The notes below the pieces were generated by a model, which saw only the letters and a program-made list of their open reading frames with translations, was not told the DNA's origin and searched no databases. Positions 50,809-58,212 of a DNA stretch of 64,000 nt are shown piece after piece (the first letter of the stretch is position 1; every line of letters begins with the position of its first letter). The position numbers and the translations under genes are program-made. Origin of the DNA: Streptomyces sp. RKAG293 (GTDB taxonomy: Bacteria; Actinomycetota; Actinomycetes; Streptomycetales; Streptomycetaceae); the NCBI RefSeq assembly GCF_023701745.1, contig NZ_JAJOZB010000002.1:1-64000 (forward strand), given 5' to 3'.

Positions 50809-51057
50809 TCAGGCGTGGTCGGTGTTCCGGCCGGCTTTGGGCGGGTCGGAGACGAACCGGGTTTCGCCGGGGTGCGCCGCGTTCCAGCTCTCCGCGCAGG
50901 TTTTGTGCACGGGCTCTCCGGCGTGGGATCGCAGCGGGGTGGTCTTCGGGCACAGCACGCACCGCGCGGGCCAGGCGAAGTGGCGCCCGTCGCGCCAGTC
51001 CAGGAGACGGACCGGCACGACGGGCGGTGCCGGTGTGGGAGGTCGGCGGGTGGTCAC
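50809..51057 (-). CDS. Zinc-ribbon-like protein, 82 aa
   Basis: GTG at 51057 overlaps the upstream TGA. The core (CVLCPKTTPLRSHAGEPVHK then TCAESWNAAHPGE) has a CxxC and a later H/C pair, as in short treble-clef or zinc-ribbon domains. Likely nucleic-acid or protein binding; family not assigned. Confidence 0.6.
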   Translation of the reverse strand: MTTRRPPTPAPPVVPVRLLDWRDGRHFAWPARCVLCPKTTPLRSHAGEPVHKTCAESWNAAHPGETRFVSDPPKAGRNTDHA

Positions 51058-51500
51058 GGCCGCAGGTCGGGCAGCTGCTGGAGGACCTGCGCGATCAGGT
51101 CCTGGGTGGGCTTCCACGGCACGAGCTGCCCGCGCGCGGGCAGCGGCAGGGCCAGTGCCTGAACGTCCGTTAGTTCGAGGTGCCACATCCCGATCTGCGC
51201 CCAGGGGGTACAGGGCGGGCAGCCGGCCGGGTCCTGGTGGCAGTCGACCAGCCGGGCGACACCGATCACTGCACCGGTGGTCAGGTCGCGGCCGCGGATC
51301 GTGCGCGCGACCAGGGGTTGGCGCAGGGCGGGCCGGTCAATGGTCAACCCCGCGTGCAGGAGCAGCCAGCCGCGCCACGGCCAGGAACGGGGGCGGTTCT
51401 CGATCGTTTTGACCCCAGCCGTGATGCAGGCGGCGTGCGGCTGCTGGATGGTGATGCCGCGGATCCAATCGCTTTCCGGCGGGTGGGTGGCGGTGCTCAT
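51054..51500 (-). CDS. ASCH/PUA-like domain protein, 148 aa
   Basis: The start GITIQQPHAACITAGVKTIE NRPRSWPWRGWLLLHA (residues about 17-52) fits the beta-barrel ASCH/PUA-like fold that binds modified nucleotides or RNA, and AVIGVARLVDCHQDP continues it. Coupled to both neighbours by 4-bp overlaps. A role in RNA or modified-base recognition is possible. Confidence 0.65.
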   Translation of the reverse strand: MSTATHPPESDWIRGITIQQPHAACITAGVKTIENRPRSWPWRGWLLLHAGLTIDRPALRQPLVARTIRGRDLTTGAVIGVARLVDCHQDPAGCPPCTPWAQIGMWHLELTDVQALALPLPARGQLVPWKPTQDLIAQVLQQLPDLRP

Positions 51501-52171
51501 GCCGCTCGCCCCCACATGGCCGTGCCCGGTCGGCCTGCCCGACGCCCGTTGATGGTCGACGTCGTGCAGTGCGCGGTGGTGGCGAGGTGAGCGCGGCCGG
51601 TGTGCTTGCCGTCGTACAGGGCCGCGTCGGCCGCGCGCTGTAGCTGTCCCAGATCGCGGGTGCCGATGGTGTCCGGGGTCGCGGCGCCTACCGAGGCGGC
51701 GATGTCGATGGTGCGGCCGTCGTCCAGGGAGATCGGTGTGTGCAGCATCCGTACCAGCTGTTCCAGGCGGCCTTCGCGGGCGCCGCGCGGCAGGTCCAGC
51801 ACGATCGCGAACTCATCCCCGCCGAGCCTGCCGACGGCGGCGCGCTGGCCCGCCCATGCGGTGAGCCGGGCCGCGATCGACACCAGGACGGCGTCGCCCG
51901 CCGCATGGCCCAGGCTGTCGTTGATGGCCTTGAACCGGTCGGCGTCGACCATGACCACGGCCGTGTCGTCGTGGCGGGCCAGGATGCGGCGGGCGCGGGC
52001 GGTGTACGCGTCGCGTCGCAGCGCCCCGGTGAGCGGGTCTTTCTTCGTGGCGGCGAGGCGCCGGTGCAGTGTCAGGGCGTGCACGGTCCAGCCGGCCAAG
52101 GGGAGCGCGGCTGTGGTCACTAACAGGGTGCGCTGTCCGGTCCGGGCCTGTACGCGCAGGGTGGGGGACAT
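51497..52171 (-). CDS. GGDEF diguanylate cyclase
   Basis: A 224-residue protein: one membrane segment (about 15-35), then a GGDEF domain with DPLTGALRRDAY (45-56), VDADRFKAINDSLGHAAGD (75-93) and an intact GGDEF (117-121). The RxxD inhibitory site normally five residues before the signature is absent (RAAV), so product inhibition may be lacking. It makes cyclic di-GMP, which controls development in Streptomyces. It is the first gene of a three-gene coupled run and the only enzyme with a clear signalling role on the element. Confidence 0.85.
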   Translation of the reverse strand: MSPTLRVQARTGQRTLLVTTAALPLAGWTVHALTLHRRLAATKKDPLTGALRRDAYTARARRILARHDDTAVVMVDADRFKAINDSLGHAAGDAVLVSIAARLTAWAGQRAAVGRLGGDEFAIVLDLPRGAREGRLEQLVRMLHTPISLDDGRTIDIAASVGAATPDTIGTRDLGQLQRAADAALYDGKHTGRAHLATTAHCTTSTINGRRAGRPGTAMWGRAA

Positions 52172-52210
52172 ACTGGTTTCTCCGTCTCGTCTCGTACGGG
52201 GTGGTGAACC

Positions 52211-52253
52211 CGGGGCAGGCGACGGTTTCGACGCCTGAAGCGCCTGTCCCGGG
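52211..52253 (-). terminator. Hairpin terminator
   Basis: A 12-bp inverted repeat with one mismatch (52211-52222 / 52242-52253) just past the stop of 52260-52541. Confidence 0.5.
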
Positions 52254-52259
52254 GCGAAT

Positions 52260-52541
52260 TCACAGCAGGTTGCTGGGGTTGACCCACTCCTTCGTGGTGG
52301 CCAGGTGCCACTCCAGGACCCAGTCGGGACGCAGGCCGTGCACAGCCCATCCGTCGCTGGAGTCGTCGGGGGCCGGACGGCTGGCGGACGCGTACTGCGC
52401 GGCTCGGTCGTAGGCGCTGTGCGCGCTGGCCAGGGCCTCGCCCGGTCCGGCGGCGCGGCCGGTGAAGACGTGAAGACCGCGCCGTCCTTGCTGCGTTGCG
52501 TGGTGTATCGGGACGTCGACCTCGTAGCGGGGGTGTGTCAT
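52260..52541 (-). CDS. Hypothetical protein, 93 aa
   Basis: Starts MTHPRYEVDVPIHHATQQGR, with a helical alanine-rich middle and a tryptophan-rich end (GWAVHGLRPDWVLEWHLATT). ATG at 52541 is 9 nt from AAGGAG; ATG 52550 is too close to it. Both flanks are hairpins. No family recognised. Confidence 0.6.
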   Translation of the reverse strand: MTHPRYEVDVPIHHATQQGRRGLHVFTGRAAGPGEALASAHSAYDRAAQYASASRPAPDDSSDGWAVHGLRPDWVLEWHLATTKEWVNPSNLL

Positions 52542-52578
52542 GACGTCCATCTCCTTCCGTGGTGAGGGACCACCGCGA

Positions 52579-52612
52579 CCGCCCCGGCCCCGGCTGTGCG
52601 GGGTCGGGGCGG
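52579..52612 (-). terminator. Hairpin terminator
   Basis: CCGCCCCGGCCCCG (52579-52592) pairs with CGGGGTCGGGGCGG (52599-52612), with one mismatch, past the stop of 52626-53174. Confidence 0.55.
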
Positions 52613-52625
52613 CACGGAGCGTCCG

Positions 52626-53174
52626 TCAGGCCACGGCCGGCGGAGCGGGCAGCGCACGGCAGGTGCGGGCGTGGTCGGTTGCAGCGTCGCGGATCAGGAG
52701 AAAGTCCTGAGCGAGGCTGCCGCTGTGGTCACGGCAGCCGGTGCAACACCACCAGGCCGGGCCCGGGGCGTGCAGCTGGTTCTCCGGCCACGGGTCCGCC
52801 CCTGTGATCTCCACCTCGGCTTCACTGCCACCGCGCCCTTCCAGGCGCACCCACACGTGCATGGGCCCTCCGGTGAAGGGCGCGTCCAGGCGCAGCAGGA
52901 TGTGCCCGGTGGCAGTGCGGCGGATCTGTCCGTCACGTTCGGCGGTGTGCAGCAGCTGGTGCAGGCGGGCCCGGCTGCCGAACGGCTCCGACCCGGGGAT
53001 GCTCTGCAGGACGGTCCACAGCTCGGCGGGGGTGGTGCGGTCCCCAACAAGGCGCGCGTGGTCCAGCAGTCGAAGCAAGACCTCGTACGCGGCTTCGTGG
53101 TCGAATCGGCCGCTGAACTGGTCAACTCGTAGGCCGGCGAACAGGCCGTCGAGGGTGTCGGTGCTGGTGGTCAC
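52626..53174 (-). CDS. Hypothetical protein, 182 aa
   Basis: GTG at 53174 (AAGGAG upstream) opens a protein with a winged-helix-like middle (DHEAAYEVLLRLLDHARLVG, SRARLHQLLHTAERDGQIRR, ATGHILLRLDAPF) and a cysteine pair near the end (WWCCTGCRDHSGS). DNA binding is plausible from the helix pattern. No family assigned. Confidence 0.6.
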   Translation of the reverse strand: MTTSTDTLDGLFAGLRVDQFSGRFDHEAAYEVLLRLLDHARLVGDRTTPAELWTVLQSIPGSEPFGSRARLHQLLHTAERDGQIRRTATGHILLRLDAPFTGGPMHVWVRLEGRGGSEAEVEITGADPWPENQLHAPGPAWWCCTGCRDHSGSLAQDFLLIRDAATDHARTCRALPAPPAVA

Positions 53175-53187
53175 AGGGAACTCCTTC

Positions 53188-53388
53188 TCAGAACGGGAGG
53201 TGGATGGTGATCGGGATGCGCGGGTCACCGGTGCTGGTGTGGACGGTGCGGCGGTGCGCGGTGAGGCCGGCGCCCCCGCCTTGGATCGGCAGGTGGCAGT
53301 CGGGGCAGCTACGGACCCAGTCGTCACCGGTCGGGAGGTCGGCCGGGGTGAGCGGGTGCGGGTGGGGCCCGCCGGCGGCGCGGCTCAC
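53188..53388 (-). CDS. C2H2-like small zinc protein, 66 aa
   Basis: CPDCHLPIQGGGAGLTAHRR then TVH gives two cysteines and two histidines in zinc-finger spacing. The GTG at 53388 overlaps the upstream TGA. A DNA-binding or adaptor role is likely for such a short finger protein. Confidence 0.6.
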   Translation of the reverse strand: MSRAAGGPHPHPLTPADLPTGDDWVRSCPDCHLPIQGGGAGLTAHRRTVHTSTGDPRIPITIHLPF

Positions 53389-53651
53389 CGGCCTCCGCCT
53401 CCCGTCGGCTGCCGGTCAGCGAGGGCCAGGAGCTCTGCGGCGAGATCCGGCGCGGCCAGGATGGTGCGCAAAATCGAGGCGAAGCCGGACCGCTCGGTGG
53501 CGTTGAGCCGGTCCCACACGGCGTGGGCGTCACCGTGCGCGCCGACGGCCTTGAGGTAGTCGGCCTCGGTGGTGGCGGTGCGCTCGGTGCCGCAGCGCCC
53601 GCACCGGACACCGGCCTGGTCCCACCCGCATTCGGTGGTTGTGGTCGTCAT
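53385..53651 (-). CDS. Zinc-ribbon protein, 88 aa
   Basis: Starts MTTTTTECGWDQAGVRCGRC with a CxxC pair (residues 17 and 20), then helices (DYLKAVGAHGDAHAVWDRLN, SILRTILAAPDLAAELLALA). It overlaps both neighbours. Function unknown. Confidence 0.6.
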   Translation of the reverse strand: MTTTTTECGWDQAGVRCGRCGTERTATTEADYLKAVGAHGDAHAVWDRLNATERSGFASILRTILAAPDLAAELLALADRQPTGGGGR

Positions 53652-54607
53652 CCGCTGATCGCCTCCATGGCCTGCGCTTCGAGGTCGGCGCGGCCCTCGG
53701 GGTCGTCCTCCTGGTCCTCGTCGTTGTTCGGGCCGTGGACGGTGCAGACGATGTCCTCGTCGTCGTCCAGGTCGCCGTTCAGCGCCCGGAAGAGGCAGGT
53801 GACGCTGTAGGCGGGCGCCCAGGCGTAGCCGGTGCATTCGTCGTCGTGCGGGCAGGGCACCAGCACGTCGAATCCGATGTCGCCCTCGCCGTCGACGTCG
53901 GTGCGCAGGGCGAGGGTGAGGTACTGCTGACCGAGGCGGATCTCCGCGACGCGGTCGCCGCCGGCGACGTTCGAGCCGGGCTTCCAGCGCCACAGCGGCA
54001 GGATCTCCTCGCCGAACACCCGGCGTACGAGGTTCAGGTCACCGAGGCCAGCGCCGCCGTCCAGTCCGAGGTCGGCCTGCCGGGTCTCGCTCAGGCGCTC
54101 CAGGTACGGCAGCAGCCGGTAGAGGCTGTCGGAGAAGACGATCTCCGGGAAGCCCTCCGCCTTGAGGGTCCGGTGGGAATTGACCATGTCCTGACGCTGC
54201 TGGATGACCACCTCCTCCGGCACCGTGCGGTTGGCGGGCCGCGGGCCCTGCCGCTCGATGCAGACGCTGCCGGGGGTGGCGACCATGACCGCGATGGGGA
54301 GCATGTCGTGCCGCTTGGCTGCGGCGATCAGCGGTTCCCGGGCGGACTCGGTGACGTTGGTCGCGTCGACGACGGTGAACAACCGCCGCCGCATCCTCGC
54401 CTCCAGGAGCAGGTGCAGGGCGGCGACGGCGTCGCCGGTCGCGTCCTGGTCGCCCGCGTCGTCGCTGACGACCTCCCGCAGCGCGTCCAGGGACAGGACC
54501 TGCGAGGCGGGCCAGGTGCGCGCGACCGTGGACTTCCCGGCTCCAGAGGGGCCGATGAGGACCACAAGGCTGTGCGCGGGAATCTGCGGGTAGATCAGCT
54601 CGGTCAT
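53648..54607 (-). CDS. P-loop kinase (polynucleotide kinase-like), 319 aa
   Basis: Walker A GPSGAGKST (residues 19-27), then VVDATNVTESAREPLIAAAK (near 80-100) and a lid-like RQGPRPANRTVPEEVVIQQR, the order of the AAA-type polynucleotide kinase fold (Pnk/zeta-toxin group). The second half is unlike known kinases and acidic (NDEDQEDDPEGRADLEAQ). Phosphorylation of a nucleic acid or small metabolite is likely; substrate unknown. It overlaps both neighbours. Confidence 0.7.
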   Translation of the reverse strand: MTELIYPQIPAHSLVVLIGPSGAGKSTVARTWPASQVLSLDALREVVSDDAGDQDATGDAVAALHLLLEARMRRRLFTVVDATNVTESAREPLIAAAKRHDMLPIAVMVATPGSVCIERQGPRPANRTVPEEVVIQQRQDMVNSHRTLKAEGFPEIVFSDSLYRLLPYLERLSETRQADLGLDGGAGLGDLNLVRRVFGEEILPLWRWKPGSNVAGGDRVAEIRLGQQYLTLALRTDVDGEGDIGFDVLVPCPHDDECTGYAWAPAYSVTCLFRALNGDLDDDEDIVCTVHGPNNDEDQEDDPEGRADLEAQAMEAISG

Positions 54608-54945
54608 GCGGATTCTCCTTGCGGGTGAAGGGTGCGGGCAGCCCAGATGAGGCGCTGCCCGGCGTTGTCGGTGAGGAGGGCGGCGGCTTCGTGCAGCGGG
54701 CAGGAGGCGTCGCCGTCGCGGTCGGGCTCGATCTGTTCGGCGCGGCGCGCGGCGACGGTGACCAGCTGCGCCAGAGCCGGGATGAGGCCGCCGGGCGGGT
54801 CGGTGTCCTCGATGAGCTCGCGCAGGATCGCGGCGAGCTCCTCCTGGTCGACGTCGGCGGCGCTGAGGTCGTCCTCGATCTGCTGGAGAGCCAGGGAGGC
54901 GATGCCGACCGCTGCGCGGACGCGTTCGATGCGGGTGCGGGTCAC
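54604..54945 (-). CDS. Hypothetical helical protein, 113 aa
   Basis: The GTG at 54945 overlaps the upstream stop. Helices (IASLALQQIEDDLSAADVDQ, LAAILRELIEDTDPPGGLIP) suggest a coiled or four-helix form, and the C-terminus has SCPLHEAAALLTDNAGQRLI. A partner of the kinase gene, with which it overlaps by 4 bp; family unknown. Confidence 0.6.
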   Translation of the reverse strand: MTRTRIERVRAAVGIASLALQQIEDDLSAADVDQEELAAILRELIEDTDPPGGLIPALAQLVTVAARRAEQIEPDRDGDASCPLHEAAALLTDNAGQRLIWAARTLHPQGESA

Positions 54946-55538
54946 CGGCGGCCACCGGAGCGGGTGGTGAGCCAGGTGGTGACGGCAGCGGCACCGATGC
55001 CGATGGCGCGGTGCAGGGCCGCGTCCAGTTCCATCCACGCACTGCCCGGACCGGTGAGCTCCTTGGTGAGCACACCTTCGTCGTCGAGGCGGACCGCCTG
55101 GCAGTGCTCGATGTATCCGGTCTTCTTGGTCTTCTTCGCCAGCCACAGCAGAACGGCGCCGCGGTCGATCGCGGCGTGCGTTCCGGCGTTGATGGCCGCT
55201 CCGGCGAGCAGCGCGGTGGGCGTGACGCGGTAGCCGAACGCGCGGGTGATCGCGATGGTCGCCCCGAGCTGTACGGCGGTGTAGGACGCGACGTGGCAGG
55301 CCACCGCACGCCTGCCGAGGGAGCTTGCGGTCCGGGTCGGCTCGTTGTCGCGGTCCGGGTCGTCGGGGTCGACAGCGCATCCGTCGGAGTAGACGAGGTG
55401 GTCACCGTAGAGCCGCTTCCGCGAGGCCGTCTTGCTACCCTGGACCCAGTGGTCACAGGCCGGATGCAGCTCGCCGAAGAGGGCCAGTAGGGTGCCGAAG
55501 AGGGCCAGGCGCTCGGTGGTGTTGGGCGGTCGGTGCAT
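54942..55538 (-). CDS. DUF3307-like membrane protein, 198 aa
   Basis: The pattern HPACDHWVQGSKTASRK, then ACHVASYTAVQLGATIAITR and LLAGAAINAGTHAAIDR resembles DUF3307 (paired His/Asp residues in membrane helices). A C-terminal membrane stretch is likely. The ATG at 55538 is used. It heads the run down to the diguanylate cyclase neighbours through 4-bp overlaps. Confidence 0.55.
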   Translation of the reverse strand: MHRPPNTTERLALFGTLLALFGELHPACDHWVQGSKTASRKRLYGDHLVYSDGCAVDPDDPDRDNEPTRTASSLGRRAVACHVASYTAVQLGATIAITRAFGYRVTPTALLAGAAINAGTHAAIDRGAVLLWLAKKTKKTGYIEHCQAVRLDDEGVLTKELTGPGSAWMELDAALHRAIGIGAAAVTTWLTTRSGGRR

Positions 55539-55623
55539 GCTGGGTTTCTCCTGATCTCGATATGGGTGAAGGGAGCGGGGCGGCCGGCCTCCTTGCCGAT
55601 GCTGCGGTCGACCCCGTGTGCGG

Positions 55624-55656
55624 CTCCGCCCCCGGCCTGCGCGGCCGGGGGCGGAG
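55624..55656 (-). terminator. Hairpin terminator
   Basis: A perfect 14-bp inverted repeat (55624-55637 / 55643-55656) next to the stop at 55663. Confidence 0.6.
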
Positions 55657-55662
55657 TCCGTT

Positions 55663-55758
55663 TCAGAACGGCGGTTCGTAGGCGGTCGCGGGCAGCGGCA
55701 AGAGCAGCCGGATGGTGACCACGGCGAGGGCGAGGGTCCGGGCGCGCGCCGGGCTCAA
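55663..55758 (-). CDS. Possible 31-residue membrane peptide
   Basis: TTG at 55758 overlaps the TGA of the upstream gene (TTGA); the peptide is a single hydrophobic helix (TLALAVVTIRLLLPLPATAY) with a short tail. A terminator follows directly. The overlap and terminator support it; the length makes it uncertain. Confidence 0.35.
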   Translation of the reverse strand: MSPARARTLALAVVTIRLLLPLPATAYEPPF

Positions 55759-56273
55759 CGCGGGATAGGGCAGAGGGTGAAGCGCAGTCCGCTGGATCCG
55801 GCGTCCGTCGCGGTGAGCAGGCTGGGCTCGTTCGCGGTGAGCCGTGCCATCGCTCCCTTGATCCAGGCGGTGGTGCGCTGGAGGTCGACGCGCTGCGCGT
55901 GGAAGTCGGCGATGTGCACCCGGACCTCGTGGCGGGAGCGCAGGTTCCACAGGTGGTTGCGGATCATCGCGTCGGCCGTGGCGTCGTCCGGCCGCGCCGG
56001 GATGCCGCGGGACATCGCCCGGCACGCGGCGGCATGCGCGTTGGCGGCCATGGCGGCGTCCGTCTCCGACATCGGGTTGTGGGCCACGTTCTTGGACGCG
56101 CGCCAGGCGCAGCCGAGGCAGGCAGCCGCGCAGGTGGCGGTGGCCCGGTCGGCGTCGGCGGCGTACACGAGGATGGTCGCGCCTTCCAGCGCCCGGTAGC
56201 GCTGGGAGACGATCGTGCCCTCCGGCGACCAGGTCTCAGGGGTGGGCGCGGTGCGGGTGAACAGTGCCGACAT
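55755..56273 (-). CDS. Hypothetical protein, 172 aa
   Basis: Starts MSALFTRTAPTPETWSPEGT with a cysteine pair (CAAACLGCAWRASKNVAHNP) that could hold zinc, then helical segments (AMIRNHLWNLRSRHEVRVHI). ATG at 56273 has a purine-rich site. No family recognised. Confidence 0.6.
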   Translation of the reverse strand: MSALFTRTAPTPETWSPEGTIVSQRYRALEGATILVYAADADRATATCAAACLGCAWRASKNVAHNPMSETDAAMAANAHAAACRAMSRGIPARPDDATADAMIRNHLWNLRSRHEVRVHIADFHAQRVDLQRTTAWIKGAMARLTANEPSLLTATDAGSSGLRFTLCPIPR

Positions 56274-56301
56274 GGTGACTCTCCTTCGAGAGATTCATTG
56301 A

Positions 56302-56766
56302 TCAGGCGGCGAGCCGGTGGAGGACCGGGGCCGTGGCAGCGAAGTAGCTGCTGGGGTCCACGGGGGTGCCGTCGAAGCACTCCAGGCAGCAGCCGAGTTT
56401 CTTGGAGAGGCAGAAATAGAAACGCCTCCCGCAGTCGCCGCAGGTCTGGCGAGCTGCCATCGCCGCGTCCAGAGCCCACTCCTGAGCGAGCGTCGGAACG
56501 CGCTTGGGCACGGCCAGATCGACGCGGAGCAGGAAGCCGCGGGTGGGGTGGATGCACGACCACTGCGGCCGGTATCCGCACCACTTGCAGCGCAGGATCG
56601 CGACCGGCCCGTCGTTGTCTCCGGGGCTGAGGCCCAGATCCCGCAGCTGACGCCTGGTGACCAGGCCGTCGGGGACAGTGCCGCGATCGAACTCGGGCAG
56701 GGTCGCGTCACTGCGCGGCACCCGCCTCACCTCGCGGCGGCGGCGCCTCGTTCGGCGGCGCGGCAT
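56302..56766 (-). CDS. Double zinc-ribbon protein, 154 aa
   Basis: A basic start (MPRRRTRRRRREVRRVPRS), then CKWCGYRPQWSCIHPTRGF and ARQTCGDCGRRFYFCLSKK with GCCLECFDG: two cysteine clusters in zinc-ribbon spacing. Basic start and ribbons suggest nucleic-acid binding. ATG at 56766 overlaps the upstream TGA. Confidence 0.6.
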   Translation of the reverse strand: MPRRRTRRRRREVRRVPRSDATLPEFDRGTVPDGLVTRRQLRDLGLSPGDNDGPVAILRCKWCGYRPQWSCIHPTRGFLLRVDLAVPKRVPTLAQEWALDAAMAARQTCGDCGRRFYFCLSKKLGCCLECFDGTPVDPSSYFAATAPVLHRLAA

Positions 56767-56873
56767 CACCGGCGCCAGGTGCCGGGCAGCCGGTCGGGGC
56801 GGTGCGGGTAGCGGGGGCCGGGGCGCTGCGGGCGAGGCCGACCGATGCGGCGACGCGGGCGGGGGATGAGCAC
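56766..56873 (-). CDS. Arginine/proline-rich 35-residue peptide
   Basis: GTG at 56873 has an excellent GGAGG 7 nt upstream, and its TGA overlaps the next ATG. The peptide (VLIPRPRRRIGRPRPQRPGP...) is strongly basic, about one third arginine, and could bind RNA, DNA or the ribosome. Too short to classify. Confidence 0.5.
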   Translation of the reverse strand: MLIPRPRRRIGRPRPQRPGPRYPHRPDRLPGTWRR

Positions 56874-56976
56874 GGTGTGTCCTCCAACAGGGTTGACGGC
56901 GGGCAGTGCTGCGCCCCACCGGCACGAGGGCCGCGGTCGGGGCGTGTGGTGTGGTGGGTGGCCGGGCGGCCTGTAC

Positions 56977-57007
56977 GGCTCTCGCCTGCGCGGGGCGGGC
57001 GAGAGCC
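56977..57007 (-). terminator. Hairpin terminator
   Basis: GGCTCTCGCC (56977-56986) pairs with GGCGAGAGCC (56998-57007) just past the stop of 57023-57823. Confidence 0.6.
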
Positions 57008-57022
57008 AGGCAGGGCGACGGG

Positions 57023-57823
57023 TCAGCGCTTCTGGAGCGGGTGCACGTTGTCCGGGGTGTGGTCGACGGGCGGGGCGGGGAGGTGGATGTGCGGCTCGAT
57101 CTGGTGGCCGGCGTTGTGGATGTGGGTGAAGAAGGTCGGGCGCAGGGTCAGGCCGCGCAGTGCGAACGCGGAGGTGGCGGTCCAGGCGAGGACGGCGAGC
57201 CCGGTGGCGATGGTGCGGCCGTCGGCGGGTGCTGAGCTGTAGACCATGGCGATGCTGGCTGCGCCCCAGGCCGTCCAGGTGAGGCGGGCGCCGCTGCTGC
57301 GGAAGAACCCGCCGACCAGGCCGAAGAGGCCGACGATCTGCCAGAGGGTGTAGACGGTGGAGGCGCTGATCTGCAGCGAGGCGCAGTGGGCCGCGATGTA
57401 CGAGCGGATCGGTTGGTCGACCACGGCGAAGACGCCGGTGGAGGTGTCCTCGCTGACCTGGACGCGCGGGACGGCGGTCAGCAGGCGGCGCAAATCGTGG
57501 GCCAGGACGTCGGTGGCGGCGTCCAGCAGCAGGATGACGAAGCAGATCCCGGCCAGCCCGAGCGCGGATTTCACCCAGGTCGCCATGCCGTGCCAGCCGA
57601 GGGTCGGGGCCTGGCGCAGGTCTTCCCAGCGGTCGTGCAGGAAGCCGCCGTCGTCCCACGCGTCGGCCCACGCCATGCGAAGGGCTGCCAGTCGCGGCTC
57701 TTTCGCTCCGGCCGCGGGTTGCGGCGGGAGCGACGGGACGTTGGGCGCCTGGTCGTGTTGGGCGGCCAGGTGTTCCTGGCGCTGGCCGGGGATGTTCGGG
57801 GTGCGGTCGTTGTGGTCAGCCAC
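57023..57823 (-). CDS. Membrane protein, 266 aa
   Basis: A cytoplasmic start, then membrane segments around residues 87-105 (KSALGLAGICFVILLLDAAT), 154-176 (TVYTLWQIVGLFGLVGGFFR), 183-200 and 207-224, and a histidine-rich tail (FFTHIHNAGHQIEPHIHLPA). It reads away from the divergent acidic gene. Function unknown; possibly part of the transfer-spread functions. Confidence 0.65.
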   Translation of the reverse strand: MADHNDRTPNIPGQRQEHLAAQHDQAPNVPSLPPQPAAGAKEPRLAALRMAWADAWDDGGFLHDRWEDLRQAPTLGWHGMATWVKSALGLAGICFVILLLDAATDVLAHDLRRLLTAVPRVQVSEDTSTGVFAVVDQPIRSYIAAHCASLQISASTVYTLWQIVGLFGLVGGFFRSSGARLTWTAWGAASIAMVYSSAPADGRTIATGLAVLAWTATSAFALRGLTLRPTFFTHIHNAGHQIEPHIHLPAPPVDHTPDNVHPLQKR

Positions 57824-57937
57824 GGTCGGCTTCTCCTTCGAAGGCGGTGATGCTGCGGACGCAATGGGAATGGGCTCTGTTGCCGGGGCCAGGTGGTGCG
57901 ACAGGCTCGGGCAAAACCAGGCAGCAGGGGGCGCAAC

Positions 57938-58129
57938 ATGGCAGTGGAGTTCGACTCGGTGATCGCCGACGGAGTGATCTATCCGGCGTTCACGGACGAC
58001 AACGGGGTGTTATGGATCGACGACGAAGACGACTACGAGGTCGTCGTCGACCACGCGATCGTCGATGGCGTGATCTATGAGGCGGAGACCGATGAGTACG
58101 GCCGCCTGCTGATCTACCTGGACGACTGA
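57938..58129 (+). CDS. Acidic internally duplicated protein, 63 aa
   Basis: AGGGGG lies 6 nt before the ATG. About 30 percent of residues are Asp or Glu. Two halves repeat the same pattern: IADGVIYPAFTDDNGVLWID then IVDGVIYEAETDEYGRLLIY. It is the only plus-strand gene of this block and faces a divergent membrane protein gene and a convergent one. High acidity with internal repeats recalls DNA-mimic proteins, but nothing proves that here. Confidence 0.7.
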   Translation: MAVEFDSVIADGVIYPAFTDDNGVLWIDDEDDYEVVVDHAIVDGVIYEAETDEYGRLLIYLDD

Positions 58130-58150
58130 CCGCGGGCTGCTCCGGGCGGC

Positions 58151-58203
58151 CTGCCCCGTACTCGACTCCCGGCCGTGCGGGGCGGGGTTCGAGTACGGGG
58201 CAG
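58151..58203. terminator. Bidirectional hairpin terminator
   Basis: A perfect 15-bp inverted repeat (58151-58165 / 58189-58203) between the convergent genes 57938-58129 and 58213-58716. Confidence 0.65.
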
Positions 58204-58212
58204 GGTGCCGGG

